Below, piece after piece: positions 20,646 through 32,040 of a stretch of DNA of 64,000 bases. This stretch comes from Symbiodinium natans (Eukaryota > Sar > Dinophyceae > Suessiales > Symbiodiniaceae): the NCBI GenBank assembly GCA_905221605.1, contig CAJNDS010000042.1, positions 1-64,000 of the forward strand, in the 5' to 3' direction. The notes under the pieces were generated by a model, which was given only the letters and a program-made list of their open reading frames with translations, had not been told where the DNA came from and did no database searches. The position numbers and the translations under genes were made by a program. Position 1 is the first letter of the stretch, and each line of letters begins with the position of its first letter.

Positions 20646-21211
20646 AGACAGGAGGTGGAAACACAGACCGGGACGCATGCCCTGACAGTATGCAGACAGT
20701 TCTGAGGAAATGGCCTTTCATACTGAGATCTTCCTGAGATTCGAGCCATTGCAATTTCCGCAGAGCGCTGCGGGTGCGCAGAGACGAGCTGCTCTGCCTG
20801 CACAAGCAAGAGCGGACTTGAGCCGACCAGCGTTGCAGGAATCTGGACTGTCGGGGGTCACCTGCTGCAGCAGCTCAGCCGCAGTTGCAGCATGCTGTGG
20901 TCGAGGCCCTCCTCCACACTCCAGTGACTCCAATGCTCTTACAAGGGTTGATATAGGGCTACTAGCAGGGCTATTTCGGGGTTGTCTAGGGTCATAGGGT
21001 TCTTGGGTCATTGTGGGTGGTCATTTCCGTCTTCGTAGAGGGTGACAGCAATGGCCGTTGGCATGTCCATGCAAAACCCGTCTCCTGCGCCAATGACCGC
21101 GCGGGGGAGGCGAGCTGCATGAGCCAAGAAGGAATCTAAACCTCAATTGCTCCCAAAGAACAGCACGAACAGCACATCAAGAGCTCTCTACTTCGACTTG
21201 GATCCAGAATA

Positions 21212-21280
21212 CTATAACAATAATCATAATAAGAATAATAATAATAATCATAATAGTAATAATAAGAATAATAATAACCC
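21212..21280. repeat. (AAT)n-type microsatellite
   Basis: Runs of AATAAT with AAG and CAT interruptions. The minus-strand frame reading Tyr/Ser runs across it is an artefact. Confidence 0.95.
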
Positions 21281-21689
21281 CCGAACGGCCGACTGGACTG
21301 GGACTCTACTGCCTTGGCTCTTGGTAGTTCTTGAGCTGCCAAAGCCAAGGCCCCAGCTCCCTGCAGCAGTTGCCAGCACCATGGCATTTGACCAGGGCAG
21401 CAACAAGCAAAGGCGGCTTCAGTGTGAGTTCTTCTGCACGTCACACTCGGTCATCTTGCTGCGTGTGGCCGAAGCTGATAGACTTGGTGCACTTTAGGGT
21501 TTAGGACTTAGGGTTTGAGGGCTTAGAAGTTCCTCGTCGTAGTTGCCGGTTGTGTTAACGCGGCCTTTTCTCCTCTCCTTGATTCTAAAGGGGAAGGTTT
21601 GGTTGAACATAGGTCTGATATGAGGATATTCGTGAGTGTCGAGCTGCAGAGCGTGGAAGCTTGAGGCAAAGTTGCCGGCGGCGGACAAT

Positions 21690-22390
21690 TTGTAAAAAAC
21701 CTAGAAACCCTTCAAATCCTCAAAATTTTAAAAGGCCGGCCATTTAAAATTTTAAGGTTTTTAAGGTTTTAAGGATTTTAAAAAATCTAAATGGTTTGGG
21801 GAGGGGCCCGGGGCCGGTCCAAACCATTTAAATGTTTAAGAATCTTTACAATCCTTAAAACCCTTGAAACTTTTAAAAGGCCTGCCATTTAAAGCTTTAA
21901 GGATTTCAAGGATTTTACGGCCTTGTAAAATGTTAAAAAGCCTTAAAATCTAAAATGATAAAAGGCCGGCCAATAACATTTTACGGATTTTAAGGATTTT
22001 TAAAATTTAAATGGTTTGGGGAGGGGCCCGGGGCAGGTCCAAACCATTTATCCTTTAAAATCCTTAAAATATCAAAAGGCCGGCCATTAGAAATGTTAAG
22101 GATTTTAAGGATTCTGCGACCTTTCAATTTTTAAATCGGCCTTTTAAATTTAAAAGCGGCCTTTTAAATTTTTAAAAAGCCTTAAAATCCTTACAATCCT
22201 TAACATTTTAAAAGGCCGGCCATTTAAAACTTGAAGGATTTTAAGGATTTTACGGCCTTTTAAGTTTTTAAATCGGCCTCTTAAATTTTCTAAATGCCTT
22301 AATATCCTCAAAATCCTTAAAATTTTAAAGGCCTGCCACGCAAAATTTCAAGGTTTTTAAGGTTTTTAAGGATTTTTGAAAATTTAGCTG
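21690..22390. repeat. AT-rich repeat block with palindromic motifs
   Basis: About 700 bp built from diverged units of the type AAAATCCTTAAAATTTTAAA with GGCCGGCC palindromes at about 21733, 21964, 22079 and 22215. Two almost identical 41-base hairpins (21789-21829 and 22009-22049) each begin AAATGGTTTGG and end CCAAACCATTT around a GC-rich core. No protein-like frame exists. It looks like a diverged satellite or a foldback-element graveyard. Confidence 0.85.
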
Positions 22391-22394
22391 GTTT

Positions 22395-22755
22395 GGGGAG
22401 GGGGGTCTAACCACAAAAGTTGAAGAAACCAAGGTTCAAGCATCGAAAAACAAGAGAGGGGTCTAACCACAAAAGTTGAAGAAACCAAGGGGGTCTAACC
22501 ACGGGAAAACAAGAGAGGTGTCTAACCACAAAAGTTGAAGAATCAAGGAGGTCTAACCACAAAAGTCTGAGAAACCAAGGTTCAAGCAACGGGAAAACAA
22601 GAGAGGGGTCTAACCACAAAAGTTGAAGAAACCAAGGGGATCTAACCACAAAAGTCCAAGAAGCCAAGGTTCAAGCAACGGGCAAACAAGAAAGGGGTCT
22701 AACCACAAAAGTTGAAGAAACCAAGGGGGTCTAACCACAAAAGTCCAAGAAACCG
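22395..22755. repeat. Minisatellite with GGTCTAACCACAAAAGT core
   Basis: At least eight copies of a unit of about 30 bp: GGTCTAACCACAAAAGT, then TGAAGAAACCAAGG, alternating with a TTCAAGCAACGGGAAAACAA segment. It follows directly on the AT-rich block and ends in a (CT)n run at 22757-22780. Confidence 0.9.
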
Positions 22756-22799
22756 TCTCTTTCTCTCTCTCTCTCTCTCACTTTCACTTTCTCTTGTCC

Positions 22800-23500
22800 C
22801 CTTTCGCCTTCCCTCGCATCGTTCCACGCCCTTACCTTCCCTCCTTTCCGCCCTACCCATACCGATGCATCGCACAAGCGCACAAGCAAACAAGACATCG
22901 GTATTAGTTTTCTTGTCCTCGGAGTAGACATGCAAGCAAAAACAAACTGCCATCAGGAGGGTGACACTAAACAAATTGCAGTTTGGGACGGCTGGCTTGG
23001 CTAGCAAGGTCGCACACAGCCTCTATGATTCAGAGACGGTGCTGTCAGACATTATCGGGTCTTGCACGTGCAGACATAAGATGCGTCTAAGATACGTCTG
23101 GAGGGTGCACATGCCGCTCCGCAACTAGCGTGCCCGCACCAGAAGCAAGCAGACTCAGCTGCCACCAAGCACATACCAAGCACCATCAGCGGCTCCTGAC
23201 AGCTCTTGAATGATGTCACATGTGCGCTGCTTGTTCAACGTAAAATGCTGAGTTCAAGCCTGGACCCAAACGGGTTCAGGCTGTAGGGTGTTGCCCACAC
23301 ACTTGGGCAACCTTGGGCAGCTTGCATCTGAGGCAGGGGCAGCTCCGCAGCCAAGAACTCGCAAGCGGACTCTGGCGGAGGCCGCTCCCTGAGAAGCGCC
23401 TCAGTGGGGTTCTTGGGGCTTCGGGTTTTTGGCAGTAAGAGCTTGAGGGTTCTGGATTCTAGGCCTTACTCTGGGATTCAAGGGTTCGAGGTTTAGGAGG
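22800..23500. other. No supported gene
   Basis: Apart from the CT run and GGGTTCTTGGGGCTTCGGG-like degenerate repeats near 23410-23500 I see no coding signal or ordered structure. Confidence 0.5.
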
Positions 23501-23511
23501 CCTTCAGGAGC

Positions 23512-23703
23512 TTAACTCGGGCTTGGGAGGAGCGGCAGGTCGTGTCCGACAGTGTCGAGTAATCGAGTATATCTCGAACAGCCCTGAATCCTCAAAATCT
23601 GCGACTGAGCAGCTTCCACCGCACCAGCAAGCCTCCCTTCCAAGTCGTGCCTCAGACGAGACATGCAGAGACCAGAGGCAAGCGCTTCCCCCCTCGTGAG
23701 CAC
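23512..23703 (-). CDS. Candidate exon, helical protein
   Basis: The minus strand reads LCMSRLRHDLEGRLAGAVEA then AQSQILRIQG, a plausible amphipathic helix. It lies about 220 bp beyond the stop codon of the desaturase, so it would belong to the next gene in the array. No family was recognised. Confidence 0.35.
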   Translation of the reverse strand: MLTRGEALASGLCMSRLRHDLEGRLAGAVEAAQSQILRIQGCSRYTRLLDTVGHDLPLLPSPS

Positions 23704-23922
23704 AGTGAGTGACAGCCCAGGCCTTCCGAAACCCTACAAGTTGTGCCCTAAAGTGCCCCCCCCCCCTCCATGGCCTATGGACCGCCCCCTAAACTGCAAG
23801 GAGGCTGTCCGATGACCTGCCCGGACGCGGCAGGCATTTGGTTGCCCTTCGACACATCTAGGTCTGCGACACCGGCCAGCCTTCGGGCCGGTTTTTGCTA
23901 AGAAAGCATACTTGAGAAGCCC

Positions 23923-26314
23923 TCACTCGCATACCACAGAGCTCCCCATCTTCGCTTCGCTTGCCGAGCGCAGCTTTGCAGCGATTTGGGCATCGCTGGG
24001 CAACTGCACGTCCCAAATCACGCCGAGCTTCTCCAGCAGAACGACCAAGGACTGAGTCGCGGCTGATTCAAGAACACGCAAGATCACAAAGTCAACAGGT
24101 TTCACACTGGAAGGCTAGGGGATCATTCCAGATTAGGGCTCCTTTTGGGAAGCCCTTGTCTGATGAGTTTGTCAGCGTTTCATTATGAAAAGCTACCTAT
24201 CAGAGGACCCCTCATTTTGAACAGCCTATATCCCGCGCACGGATTGAACATTGCTTGCACTTCCAGGTCCTCGTGCTCATTACGTTGGGGATCTTCAGCA
24301 ACGTGTGGGCCCGAAGGGTGGCCCCCGGTTCCCCAGACTATGCCCCTGATGCGACTGAGATTCGTAGGTCAGATCGAACTGCCCCCTTGGGTCACGCAGG
24401 TCTTTGAGTGCTCTCTTGCTTTCTTGATGTTGTTCTACGTAGGAAAAAGTCAGGATCGTTTGAAGCAAGAAACGGGAAAAGCCCATGTCTCGCAGACCTT
24501 GGAAAGGCGTGATGATTGTTGTGCCAGCCTTCGCCTGAGGACACCATAGCCACCCAAACATTGTTCTTGGAGTCGTCCCCTGTCTTGAAGGGCTGCTCGC
24601 CCCAAACATGCGCAAAGGAATTGACCGCTGAGACTCCTCGGTTGTACCAACCCAGCTCGGTCTCAAGATTGCAGGCGAGTCCCTGCTAAAGCTCGACACC
24701 TGTGGAGTGTTCCTAAACCGCTAAGCACCCCCAATCCTGTCCGCAGTGTGAATGGAGAACCCTATGGGCTCTTCAGCAGTAGCTGAGGGCCGGTCCGTGA
24801 ATACCAAGGAGGAGTCGGACGACGAAGCCCCAGACGACAAAGCTCCAGCCACCCAGAAGGTACAAGAGCACGACTTGAGAGATTTGGTGCAGGTAATATG
24901 TTTGCCTCAACCAGTCGTAAAATTCCGGGGACTCTCTGTAGAACCAGGGGAGGTAGGCTTCATCCTCCTCTCCAGGCTCCACATGGTTGTGCGAAGCCAC
25001 AATGGCCTCTGGCATCTTCGTTAGGATCCTCTCCTTCTCGAAGAACCATCCAGCGTGGGCAGTCCAGAGACCCTGAAGGGCGTATCGTGTGATCTAGCAG
25101 TATGGTATGACATAGTAGTATAGTACAATATAGAAATATAGTATGATATAGAAATATAGTATGTGTAAAGTATAGTGGTATAGGATATCAGGTCGGCAGG
25201 TTGGCTCAGGGCTCTCTTCGCCACATTCAGGCTTGCGGTGGGAGGATGTTTTTTGGCTTCCAGGCTTCCGTACGGCTTGGGCACGGTGAGAAAAATACTA
25301 AAACAGTCTCGCGCCTCACGTGGCGTGTGGGGATCCCATGGGGTGTCCGAGAATCGGTGGTGCCACGTGTGGTTCATGGCCCACCATATCGGGTTGCCCT
25401 GCATGTTTAAGGCTCCGCACCACGCGATGAAGTACCTTGAGAGGGCATGAAACGCATCGTCAGAGTACTTCAGAGTGCTAGCACAGCATTTGCCGTCCCG
25501 GACACCTGGTCTTTCAAGCAACTGCGCTATGAAACAACCGACCTGATTCCGAGCTGCTCGAAGTACTTGTGACACTGAAAGGAGAGGTGTGTCAAGTGCC
25601 TGTGGTAGGACAAGGAGATTCCCAGCGTCTGCAGCGATACAAACAAGCCAAGGCAGCACGCAAGGGCCGGAAGTGAGAACGTGCCAGGTCCTGCGGACAC
25701 TGCTTGGTCAGATACCCACTATAGCACTGGCTGCATCTGGATTTACTCTTTGGGCAGGGTTCTGCAGCGGCATGGTCTTGAAACAAAAAAAGTGTTCGAG
25801 AATACAAGGCAATACAAGGTCCACAGGTGAAGGCGATGACGTGCAGAATCAAGAAGTAGCTTGCCCTGAGGAAGTCAATGGTGTGTTTTTTGGTCGCCGG
25901 CTTGAAGGAGAAAGCCTCCACACCGTCCGAGAGCGGATACACGTATCTGAAATCCTCTGCAGCCCATGCGGGAGGGCTCTTGGAGCTTGCTGAACCCGAG
26001 CGCACCGAGGATACAGCTCGCCTCAAGATCTTTGCAGAAGTTGCCGAAGCCACTGAAGCCAAAGCTAGTCTGGCGAGGCTTGGCATGGAACCAGCACAGC
26101 AAGGCCGAGGTGTGCGCACCTCTCGCGAGCTGAGCCCTCTTCGTGGCTGAGAGGCTGCGGGCACTAGGGCGCTCCCCTTTGCGGCACCGGTGGAAAGGCT
26201 GGGCACAAATTCGCTTGGCAGAGCCATTGCAGGGAAAAAAATCGCCCCTGAGCCTATGTCTGTTTGTGTTTGGTCACAGCAGCGCCGATTCGACGCCAGC
26301 TGCGTTTGAGCCAT
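23923..26314 (-). CDS. Membrane fatty-acid (acyl-CoA/Delta9-type) desaturase, seven exons, 467 aa
   Basis: Exons (minus strand): 26314-25822, 25690-25543, 25435-25315, 25072-24791, 24682-24474, 24385-24364 and 24051-23923, totalling 1404 nt with every phase consistent. All three histidine boxes of the di-iron family are present: SYHRHLTH (exon 2), [19 protein letters not shown] (exon 3, an HXXHH box) and [19 protein letters not shown] (exon 5). Membrane segments fit the family ([36 protein letters not shown]), as does the C-terminus GQFDLTY joined to [15 protein letters not shown]. The enzyme uses O2 and electrons from a partner to insert a double bond, probably Delta9, into saturated acyl chains. 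No cytochrome b5 domain is visible. The N-terminal 130 residues are Ser/Ala/Arg-rich and could be a targeting extension. Intron donors are GA, GT, GC, GC, GT and GA, all with AG acceptors. Confidence 0.93.
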
Positions 26315-26555
26315 GGAGAGGAGACAGTGGAGAAACCTTGAGGACGTGAGTAGCTACAACCTGGTTGAAACAAAAGCCGGAGAGCCATGTAGGGGCTTGA
26401 ATGATAGATCAGGTGCACAGCTTTACAGTGCTCTACTTGCTGGTCCCAACTGCAAAGCTAGCTGCTAGCTGTGTGAAATTGCTTTTTCAGGCCCCCTTCT
26501 CTTTGATGAACTGGTGGAAAAACCGCCGTGCCTCTTCTCAGGCTCTACACTCTCA

Positions 26556-27420
26556 TGCAGACTGGTCGAGCACCCGGCATCTTGATGTACTCTGCAGCAG
26601 TGCACTTCGTGATCGGATCACGCGCCTTGGCAAGATCTCCGCACTCCATGAGCGACGAAGCGCCTTGCAGAACTCTGCCAAGGCACTTGTTCGTCGGCCC
26701 TTGGAGCAGGTTCCTCCCCTTGACCTGCCAGGCCCATGAGTTTGCATTGTCGGCAAATATGCTCTAAGATCTGAGATGACTTGAGCTGGCGACTTCTGGA
26801 TGCTTCCCGAAGCAGCACCTGCAGCTGCTCGACAACACACCGGGGCTAGAGGGCAAAAGAAGTTGCAAAAGTGTGCTGCTCCGCCTTGGCTTCTGGGAGG
26901 TTGCTCAGGTCTGAGTCTAAACAACCTCGGACCCGCAGAGGTGAGCAGGCGAGCAGGCGAGCGCGTCTCTGTGAAAGGCGTGCACTGCATACATCGCATA
27001 ACCAGGAATCTTACAGCCTCCCAGGTGGTGAAAGATCTCCACTTTGCCGTAGTGATCACTTGCCTCTGTGGGCCAAAGAGGCTGCGTAGGAGAACCATGC
27101 AGGGTCAGGCTGCAGGCGGACCTTTGCAAAGTGAAACGAGGTGGAGTCCTTCAAGCTGCCAACTGTCTGCCTTGGGCAACATGCTGTTTTTGAATACAGT
27201 ACTCCGCGAAGCTTTCCAGTAGGTCCCCCCACGAGTCGCCGATGCTGACTGCAGCGATGGTGGTCGTCCCTAAGGCTGCAGCATCCTGGCAACATGGCAA
27301 CAAATCTAAACTGCCAATAAACCCTAGATAAATCCACTCCGAAACCCGCCTGCTGAAGAATCAGTTCCACCATCTGGGCTTCTGCATGCGCTATCGCTTC
27401 TACAGGAGATTTTCTTCTGT
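26556..27420 (-). CDS. Candidate multi-exon gene, unrecognised
   Basis: Minus-strand pieces in different frames look coding. At about 27350-27400: EAIAHAEAQMVELILQQAGF. At about 27165-27270: AVSIGDSWGDLLESFAEYCI followed by QKQHVAQGRQ. At about 26990-27060: DHYGKVEIFHHLGGCKIPGY. At 26556-26765: NSWAWQVKGRNLLQGPTNK, then RVLQGASSLMECGDLAKARD, ending at an in-frame TAG. The last would be the 3' end of a gene lying about 240 bp upstream of the desaturase start, in the same direction. Family not recognised. Confidence 0.45.
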
Positions 27421-27429
27421 CGGCACTTG

Positions 27430-28140
27430 AGCCTGACGGCTACGTGCCGAGCCACGCGTGGGAACGTCTCCAGCGAAAGCGGCACCAAGCTGCCACCCGC
27501 CACCCCCGAAATACTATGGCTGTGCAAATTTACGCAAGTGCACATGTCACCAGGCACGTGCTGCGGCCAAGCAGACCTAACACATCTCACCGTCTTTTGT
27601 CTTTCCGCACGGCTCTCTCCTAGATTGTTGAAAGACTCGTGCGTTCTGCGACTGGGGCTGTCTGTTATGCAATGTACCAGTGCAAAGAAGCTGATGTACG
27701 AGCAGAGCTGCAGCTGTGAGTACCTTTGTCAAGAGGCAGACGATGGGAGAACCTACATCTACAATTTGCTGGGGCAGTTTGCTCATTCCAGCAAGCGCCT
27801 GTTGCGCCTAAAGTTGTGCCATAGTTTTATATCTGGCGATTAGGACATGGAGTTCAGGACTTGCAATTAGTAAAAGGCGACAAATTGGGTTTAAGCCACA
27901 TGGCCTCGAATGGCACAAGCACTTCTGCTCCCATGAAGACTTTAATCCTCATAGGAATTCGGTGAAACCGGCTGCTCAACCGCTGCTCTGCCCTGAGCCT
28001 CCTGCGCAAAAATATGAGGGGCATTTCGGGAGGGATACACTCCGTGCCCAGGAAGTGGAAACTCTTCAGTCGAAACGGCGGTGGACTGTCAGAGGACTCC
28101 CCCTCCCCTGGTACCCCTGTACAGGAGGTATCATTATGCA
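27430..28140. other. Ambiguous; no confident gene
   Basis: Frames on both strands look partly coding (plus 27660-27843 reads QEADDGRTYIYNLLGQFAHS; minus 27577-27786 reads SKLPQQIVDVGSPIVCLLTK). They are complementary and cannot both be right, and no motif decides between them. Confidence 0.3.
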
Positions 28141-28154
28141 GATGTGGCTTAACT

Positions 28155-28850
28155 CTACTTTTCAGAAACTAGGTCCTGCAAGCGTGTCCTAAGATTCTGG
28201 GTAGCAGCCCTCGAATTCTTAGCTACAGGAGGTAAAAGAAGTTTCGGTTCTTCGGGCATTCCGTGTTCACAGGGGCTCGCTGACACGGTTGAAACTGCCG
28301 ATCTGATCAACCCGGAAAATTGAGGCCCGAGCGCGGGGTCATCATGCACGGATGCTGCGCCTCGTCCGAATTGCGGGCTGTAAAGTCTGAGCTGCTTCTT
28401 CTTTCCTACCACGAGGGTACCATGCAAACAGAAGATTGTTTTTCGGAGCGTATGGCGTGTGGTGTTCGAAAGAAATGCTCGGGCTTGTGCTGCCCATGGA
28501 TCAAGAGCTCCTCCAGCAGGTCCTGCAGGTACCAAGAACGGCTGAAGGTCCCGTGCGACCACTCGGCATAGCAAGGCCACCCCAGCCCTTCAGATGTCCC
28601 TCCCGCGTCGAGCATGCTCGCAACTCCCTCTGGCAACGCGCAAGCCTTCTTGTAGATGTCGTCCGTGAGCTTCTTCCACCTTGGCTGCCCCACAGACGAG
28701 CATCTAAAGATCTCCGGACGCACCTCAGAAACCTGTAGGATCCTGGAGGCTTTGCCACCAGCTTCTGAGGTCCAGACTCCTCAGCATCAAGGGTCAGAAG
28801 TCTCCAGCCCCGGCGCCAGATCAGACGTTGCTGCAGCTTCGTCTCCTGAA
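28155..28850 (-). CDS. Candidate exons, unrecognised protein
   Basis: The best stretch (28406-28723) follows an AG acceptor and reads about 105 codons, including QPRWKKLTDDIYKKACALPE, LGWPCYAEWSHGTFSRSWYL and QDLLEELLIHG. Downstream, 28155-28420 reads FGRGAASVHDDPALGPQFSG, and upstream, about 28740-28850 reads LQQRLIWRRGWRLLTLDAEE. Composition is that of a globular protein with many Trp. No family was recognised. Confidence 0.45.
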
Positions 28851-29329
28851 AACGTGATGCCCACACAGGGCACAGCCGGCAAGCAATCTGTAGACCATGG
28901 CCTATAGACAATGCATGGCAAGGACGGTATAAGAACAACACATGGAGGTTTCTGAGGCCAACGCTGCACGTACCAGGCGCTGGCCTCCCATAGCTGGTGT
29001 AACCTCGGAGCGACACTTTTTTGGATCGAACTTGTTCAAGACCTCATGTTTTCTCAGACCATGGCATAATAGTCATCATAGGCATCCATGACCTGTAAGA
29101 CGGTTTTGCCCAAGACCAAGTGAAGGGTCAGCACAGAGTCCTGGCCAGCACATCAACGCTCTCCAGACTGTGCCACGTCGTGCGAACAGAACACTCTGAC
29201 CTGCAGGATCGGAGTCACTGCCTCGGCAACAGCTGGGTTTTCCGCGAACGGCTAGGAACATTGAGAATGCAATTCAGCTTCAGCGGCCATGGGCCATGCA
29301 ACAAGCATGCCAGAAACTACGCCCAAATC

Positions 29330-29680
29330 GATCAAGTTACGACATCCATTTCCTGCTCAAGGATCCGCAAGATGTCCTCCACGGTTGTGCGCGGAGCTTT
29401 CGAAATTTTCGCTTTGGGACGACTCTGCGTGGCTGTTGCTGCATTTGCCACATGTTGCTTCCATACCCCGCGGCAAGGCTTCTTCTGCCTTCTCGACATC
29501 GGACAGAGGGGTTGGGATGATCGCATCATGTGCCTGGCACACCAGTGTTCGAGAAAGAAGATCAAAACGTCACCTGGCTTGTAGCTGCAACCAACGCTTT
29601 GGGTGCGCCTCGCTTTCGGCCTTCAGATTTTGCAGCCACAGCTGCACCTGGGCCGGCAGCACCTGTCATGCTTGCATCGG
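29330..29680 (-). CDS. Candidate exons, unrecognised protein
   Basis: After a possible acceptor (GCCGGCCCAG) the minus strand reads VQLWLQNLKAESEAHPKRW then LQLQ at 29590-29660, ending at a possible GC donor. A following piece reads SDVEKAEEALPRGMEATCGK (about 29440-29510). These may be exons of the gene that continues at 28.8 kb. Not recognised. Confidence 0.4.
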
Positions 29681-30199
29681 TCACTCTTCTCATCGTGGCG
29701 TGGCTTGTGATCCAGTGTAGAAGTGTCAATTCGGGCGCACCGTCGGATGATAATCCAAGCGCAGACAGTCCTCCAAAAGACGAAACCTGAGTAGATCTTG
29801 CAGACGGAGTACGACTTGTCAAATCGAAAAAAAAGGTCATTTTGCCCCGAATGTCTCGAAAACGTGACAAAACCATAGAGGCCATCAACAAGTCAAGCGT
29901 GCGTGAGGTTAACAAATCCAACTAACAATATGCTTCGCATGGTGCCGCCAGGAGCGATCTGAATGGAACACGGATCACGGGAAACCGTCTCAGTTCCACA
30001 AAGGTGCCCATGGCATGCTTACATGAGTCCGGACGGTCCCTAGACGAGGAAGATTCCTGCAGAAGACCACGCCTGCAAGCTCAGATATTCAGAAAGCCGA
30101 GGCTTCGGCTGTCTCAGAACATCCGGCTTCGTCATGCGAACCTTAAATCTAGCCCAGCAGAGATTGCTCAGTCCCGCGTCCAAGGCTTCAACCGTCACG

Positions 30200-30600
30200 A
30201 CGTCTCGGTTTATGGGTGCTCTACTCCACTGGCCCCTTTGTTTTTGCAGATTCTCGGCGACCTGGGCTCCATGCTGGAAGCCCCATGTTCAGTTCGGCAC
30301 ATCGCGAAAGGTAGGCCACTCGAGCCTGAGACGTCTCTTCTTGCCAACACTTTCCCCCTGTCTCTACCGATTCGTGCCTCGTCCGAGAAGATGGACATCA
30401 CCGTCAGAGGGATAACTGAAGTGCACTGATCTTTGCCTGAGCGAATTCTAGCAAACCCTTGAAGGCGACGACCGCAAAGACCGCTCAATGCTTCCAGCGC
30501 TTCCCGAGGCCACTGCTGAGTTCCCTAAAGAAGGGCGCCATCTCGCGCAGCATTGCCTTCGAGGCGATATTGTTCTACGATGTTCTACGATGTTCTGTGG
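30200..30600 (-). CDS. Candidate exons, unrecognised protein
   Basis: Minus-strand pieces read KAMLREMAPFFRELSSGLGK (about 30500-30570), VVAFKGLLEFAQAKISAL (about 30440-30490) and VIPLTVMSIFSDEARIGRDR (about 30340-30420). They are plausible short exons, with no domain recognised. The plus-strand frame 30004-30429 is probably a shadow. Confidence 0.35.
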
Positions 30601-31045
30601 TATCTAGAGAAGCCGACGGAACTCCTAGGACTCGAGATTCTCGTGAGCAAGAATCTCAGAGCGGCCAAGGCGGCCAAGATGCGCCAACCAGCCGCGGATT
30701 GCGAACATCAAGCCTGGAGATCCACGTGCCACTTGAACCCCCACAATCCCTCCACAGCTGCGCGGACTCCGCGCCTAGCATGCACGTTCATCACTTCGAC
30801 ATACATGTCCAAGACGAAGTCATCTGACAGGCGGAAGAGCGCCTGACACTCGAGTCCACTAAACTTAAACAGAGCGCTGCTGAGTTCAAGTTTGAAGGGG
30901 GCTGCCCTGCACAGTTCAGGTCTATAAACGGCTACTTGCTCTTTGCTTCGACACCTCGTTGCCCATGAGGGACATGAGCGTCTGATCCCGCAGGCCAGCC
31001 CTGGCGAGCCTTGGAGAGGTCTTCTACAAATTAAGGACAGACCAT

Positions 31046-31201
31046 ATACATATGTATACGATGTATATACTAAACAAATATAAACATATACATATGCACA
31101 TATCTAGACATATAAATATAAATATAAATAATTCAATAAATAAATCAATGAATATATGTATATATATATATATATATAGAAATATAAATATATATATACA
31201 C

Positions 31202-31234
<33 letters not shown>
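31046..31234. repeat. (TA)n-rich microsatellite
   Basis: About 190 bp of TATATA, CATATA and AAATATA units. Open frames across it read only Ile/Tyr/Asn/Met and are not genes. Confidence 0.95.
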
Positions 31235-31235
<1 letters not shown>

Positions 31236-31397
31236 TATAAACAAAGGAAAAAAAGGTATTGGGCTAGAGATAGCTAGACTCGGGCAAGAGCACTCGTGCC
31301 AGACAAGGAGCCAGTGAAAAACTTGGCAGAGCCGTGTCGAGGAGGCACTTTTCACCTGCCAGGCCGATGCAACGGCGACGCGCAGTGTTTCCAGCCT

Positions 31398-31478
31398 CCC
31401 TACTATAAACCCTAGACCCTAAATCCTAAACCCTAAATCCTAAACCCTAAGTCCTAAACTCTAGACTCTAAGCCCTAA
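31398..31478. repeat. Telomere-like CCCTAAA run
   Basis: Degenerate CCCTAAA/TCCTAAA units (ACCCTAAATCCTAAACCCTA and variants). Interstitial; flanked by unique sequence. Confidence 0.9.
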
Positions 31479-31479
31479 A

Positions 31480-32040
31480 CTCCATGGGGTGAACCCCAGC
31501 CTCCCTGGCAAGCTCGGAGCCAATTCGATTCAGCAAGTCAGCACCGCCTCGGCAAGCAACAAAAGCGGTGCCGCAGAGGCATCGAATCGAAACAAAAACT
31601 CGCGGCCAGGCTCACCTGCTCAAAGTGCTAGAAAGTCTATCCAGGTCCAGTCAGTCTCCGCAGGATTCGGCAGGTGAGGACCGCGCGATATCTCGCCATC
31701 ACAAAGGCCTTGAGAACCCGTAGGATGCGGTCCAGCGGCATGGTGATGAGGAGCTCCTCCAAAAGAATTTGACGAGTAGAAAATACATGAAATTGCGCAC
31801 CATGTTGGGAAGCCCAGGTTTAAGCCAACCCGCATCTCTAAACCCTAAACCCAGTGAGGAAACGCACCTCATCGTGGGAATACAGGACAACCCTTTCATG
31901 AAGGCTTTTTGTGTAAGTTTCACAATGACACCGGGCGTTGAAGTACGAAGTACCTTCCATGTCGATACTTGACGATGTCTAGGGTTCTGAATCGCCGGCT
32001 GGTCAGAGTTGCATGCCATAAGTCGCTGCAACGTTCTGCT
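31480..32040. other. No confident gene
   Basis: A minus-strand frame at 31699-32079 and a plus-strand frame at 31489-31677 are open but uninformative. Another short telomere-like fragment (CTAAACCCTAAACCC) lies at about 31837-31851. The stretch ends at the edge of the duplication. Confidence 0.4.

Noticed and set aside
22699-23007. Minus-strand frames reading RERERERK and similar
   Set aside because: They translate the (CT)n run and the adjacent minisatellite.
25592-25659. Reading the desaturase region around 25650 as a continuous frame beginning [13 protein letters not shown]
   Set aside because: The frame that gives the HRHLTH histidine box and the preceding membrane helix is a different one, and it joins correctly to the flanking exons.
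31052-31355. Open frames reading Ile/Tyr/Asn runs
   Set aside because: They translate a TA microsatellite.
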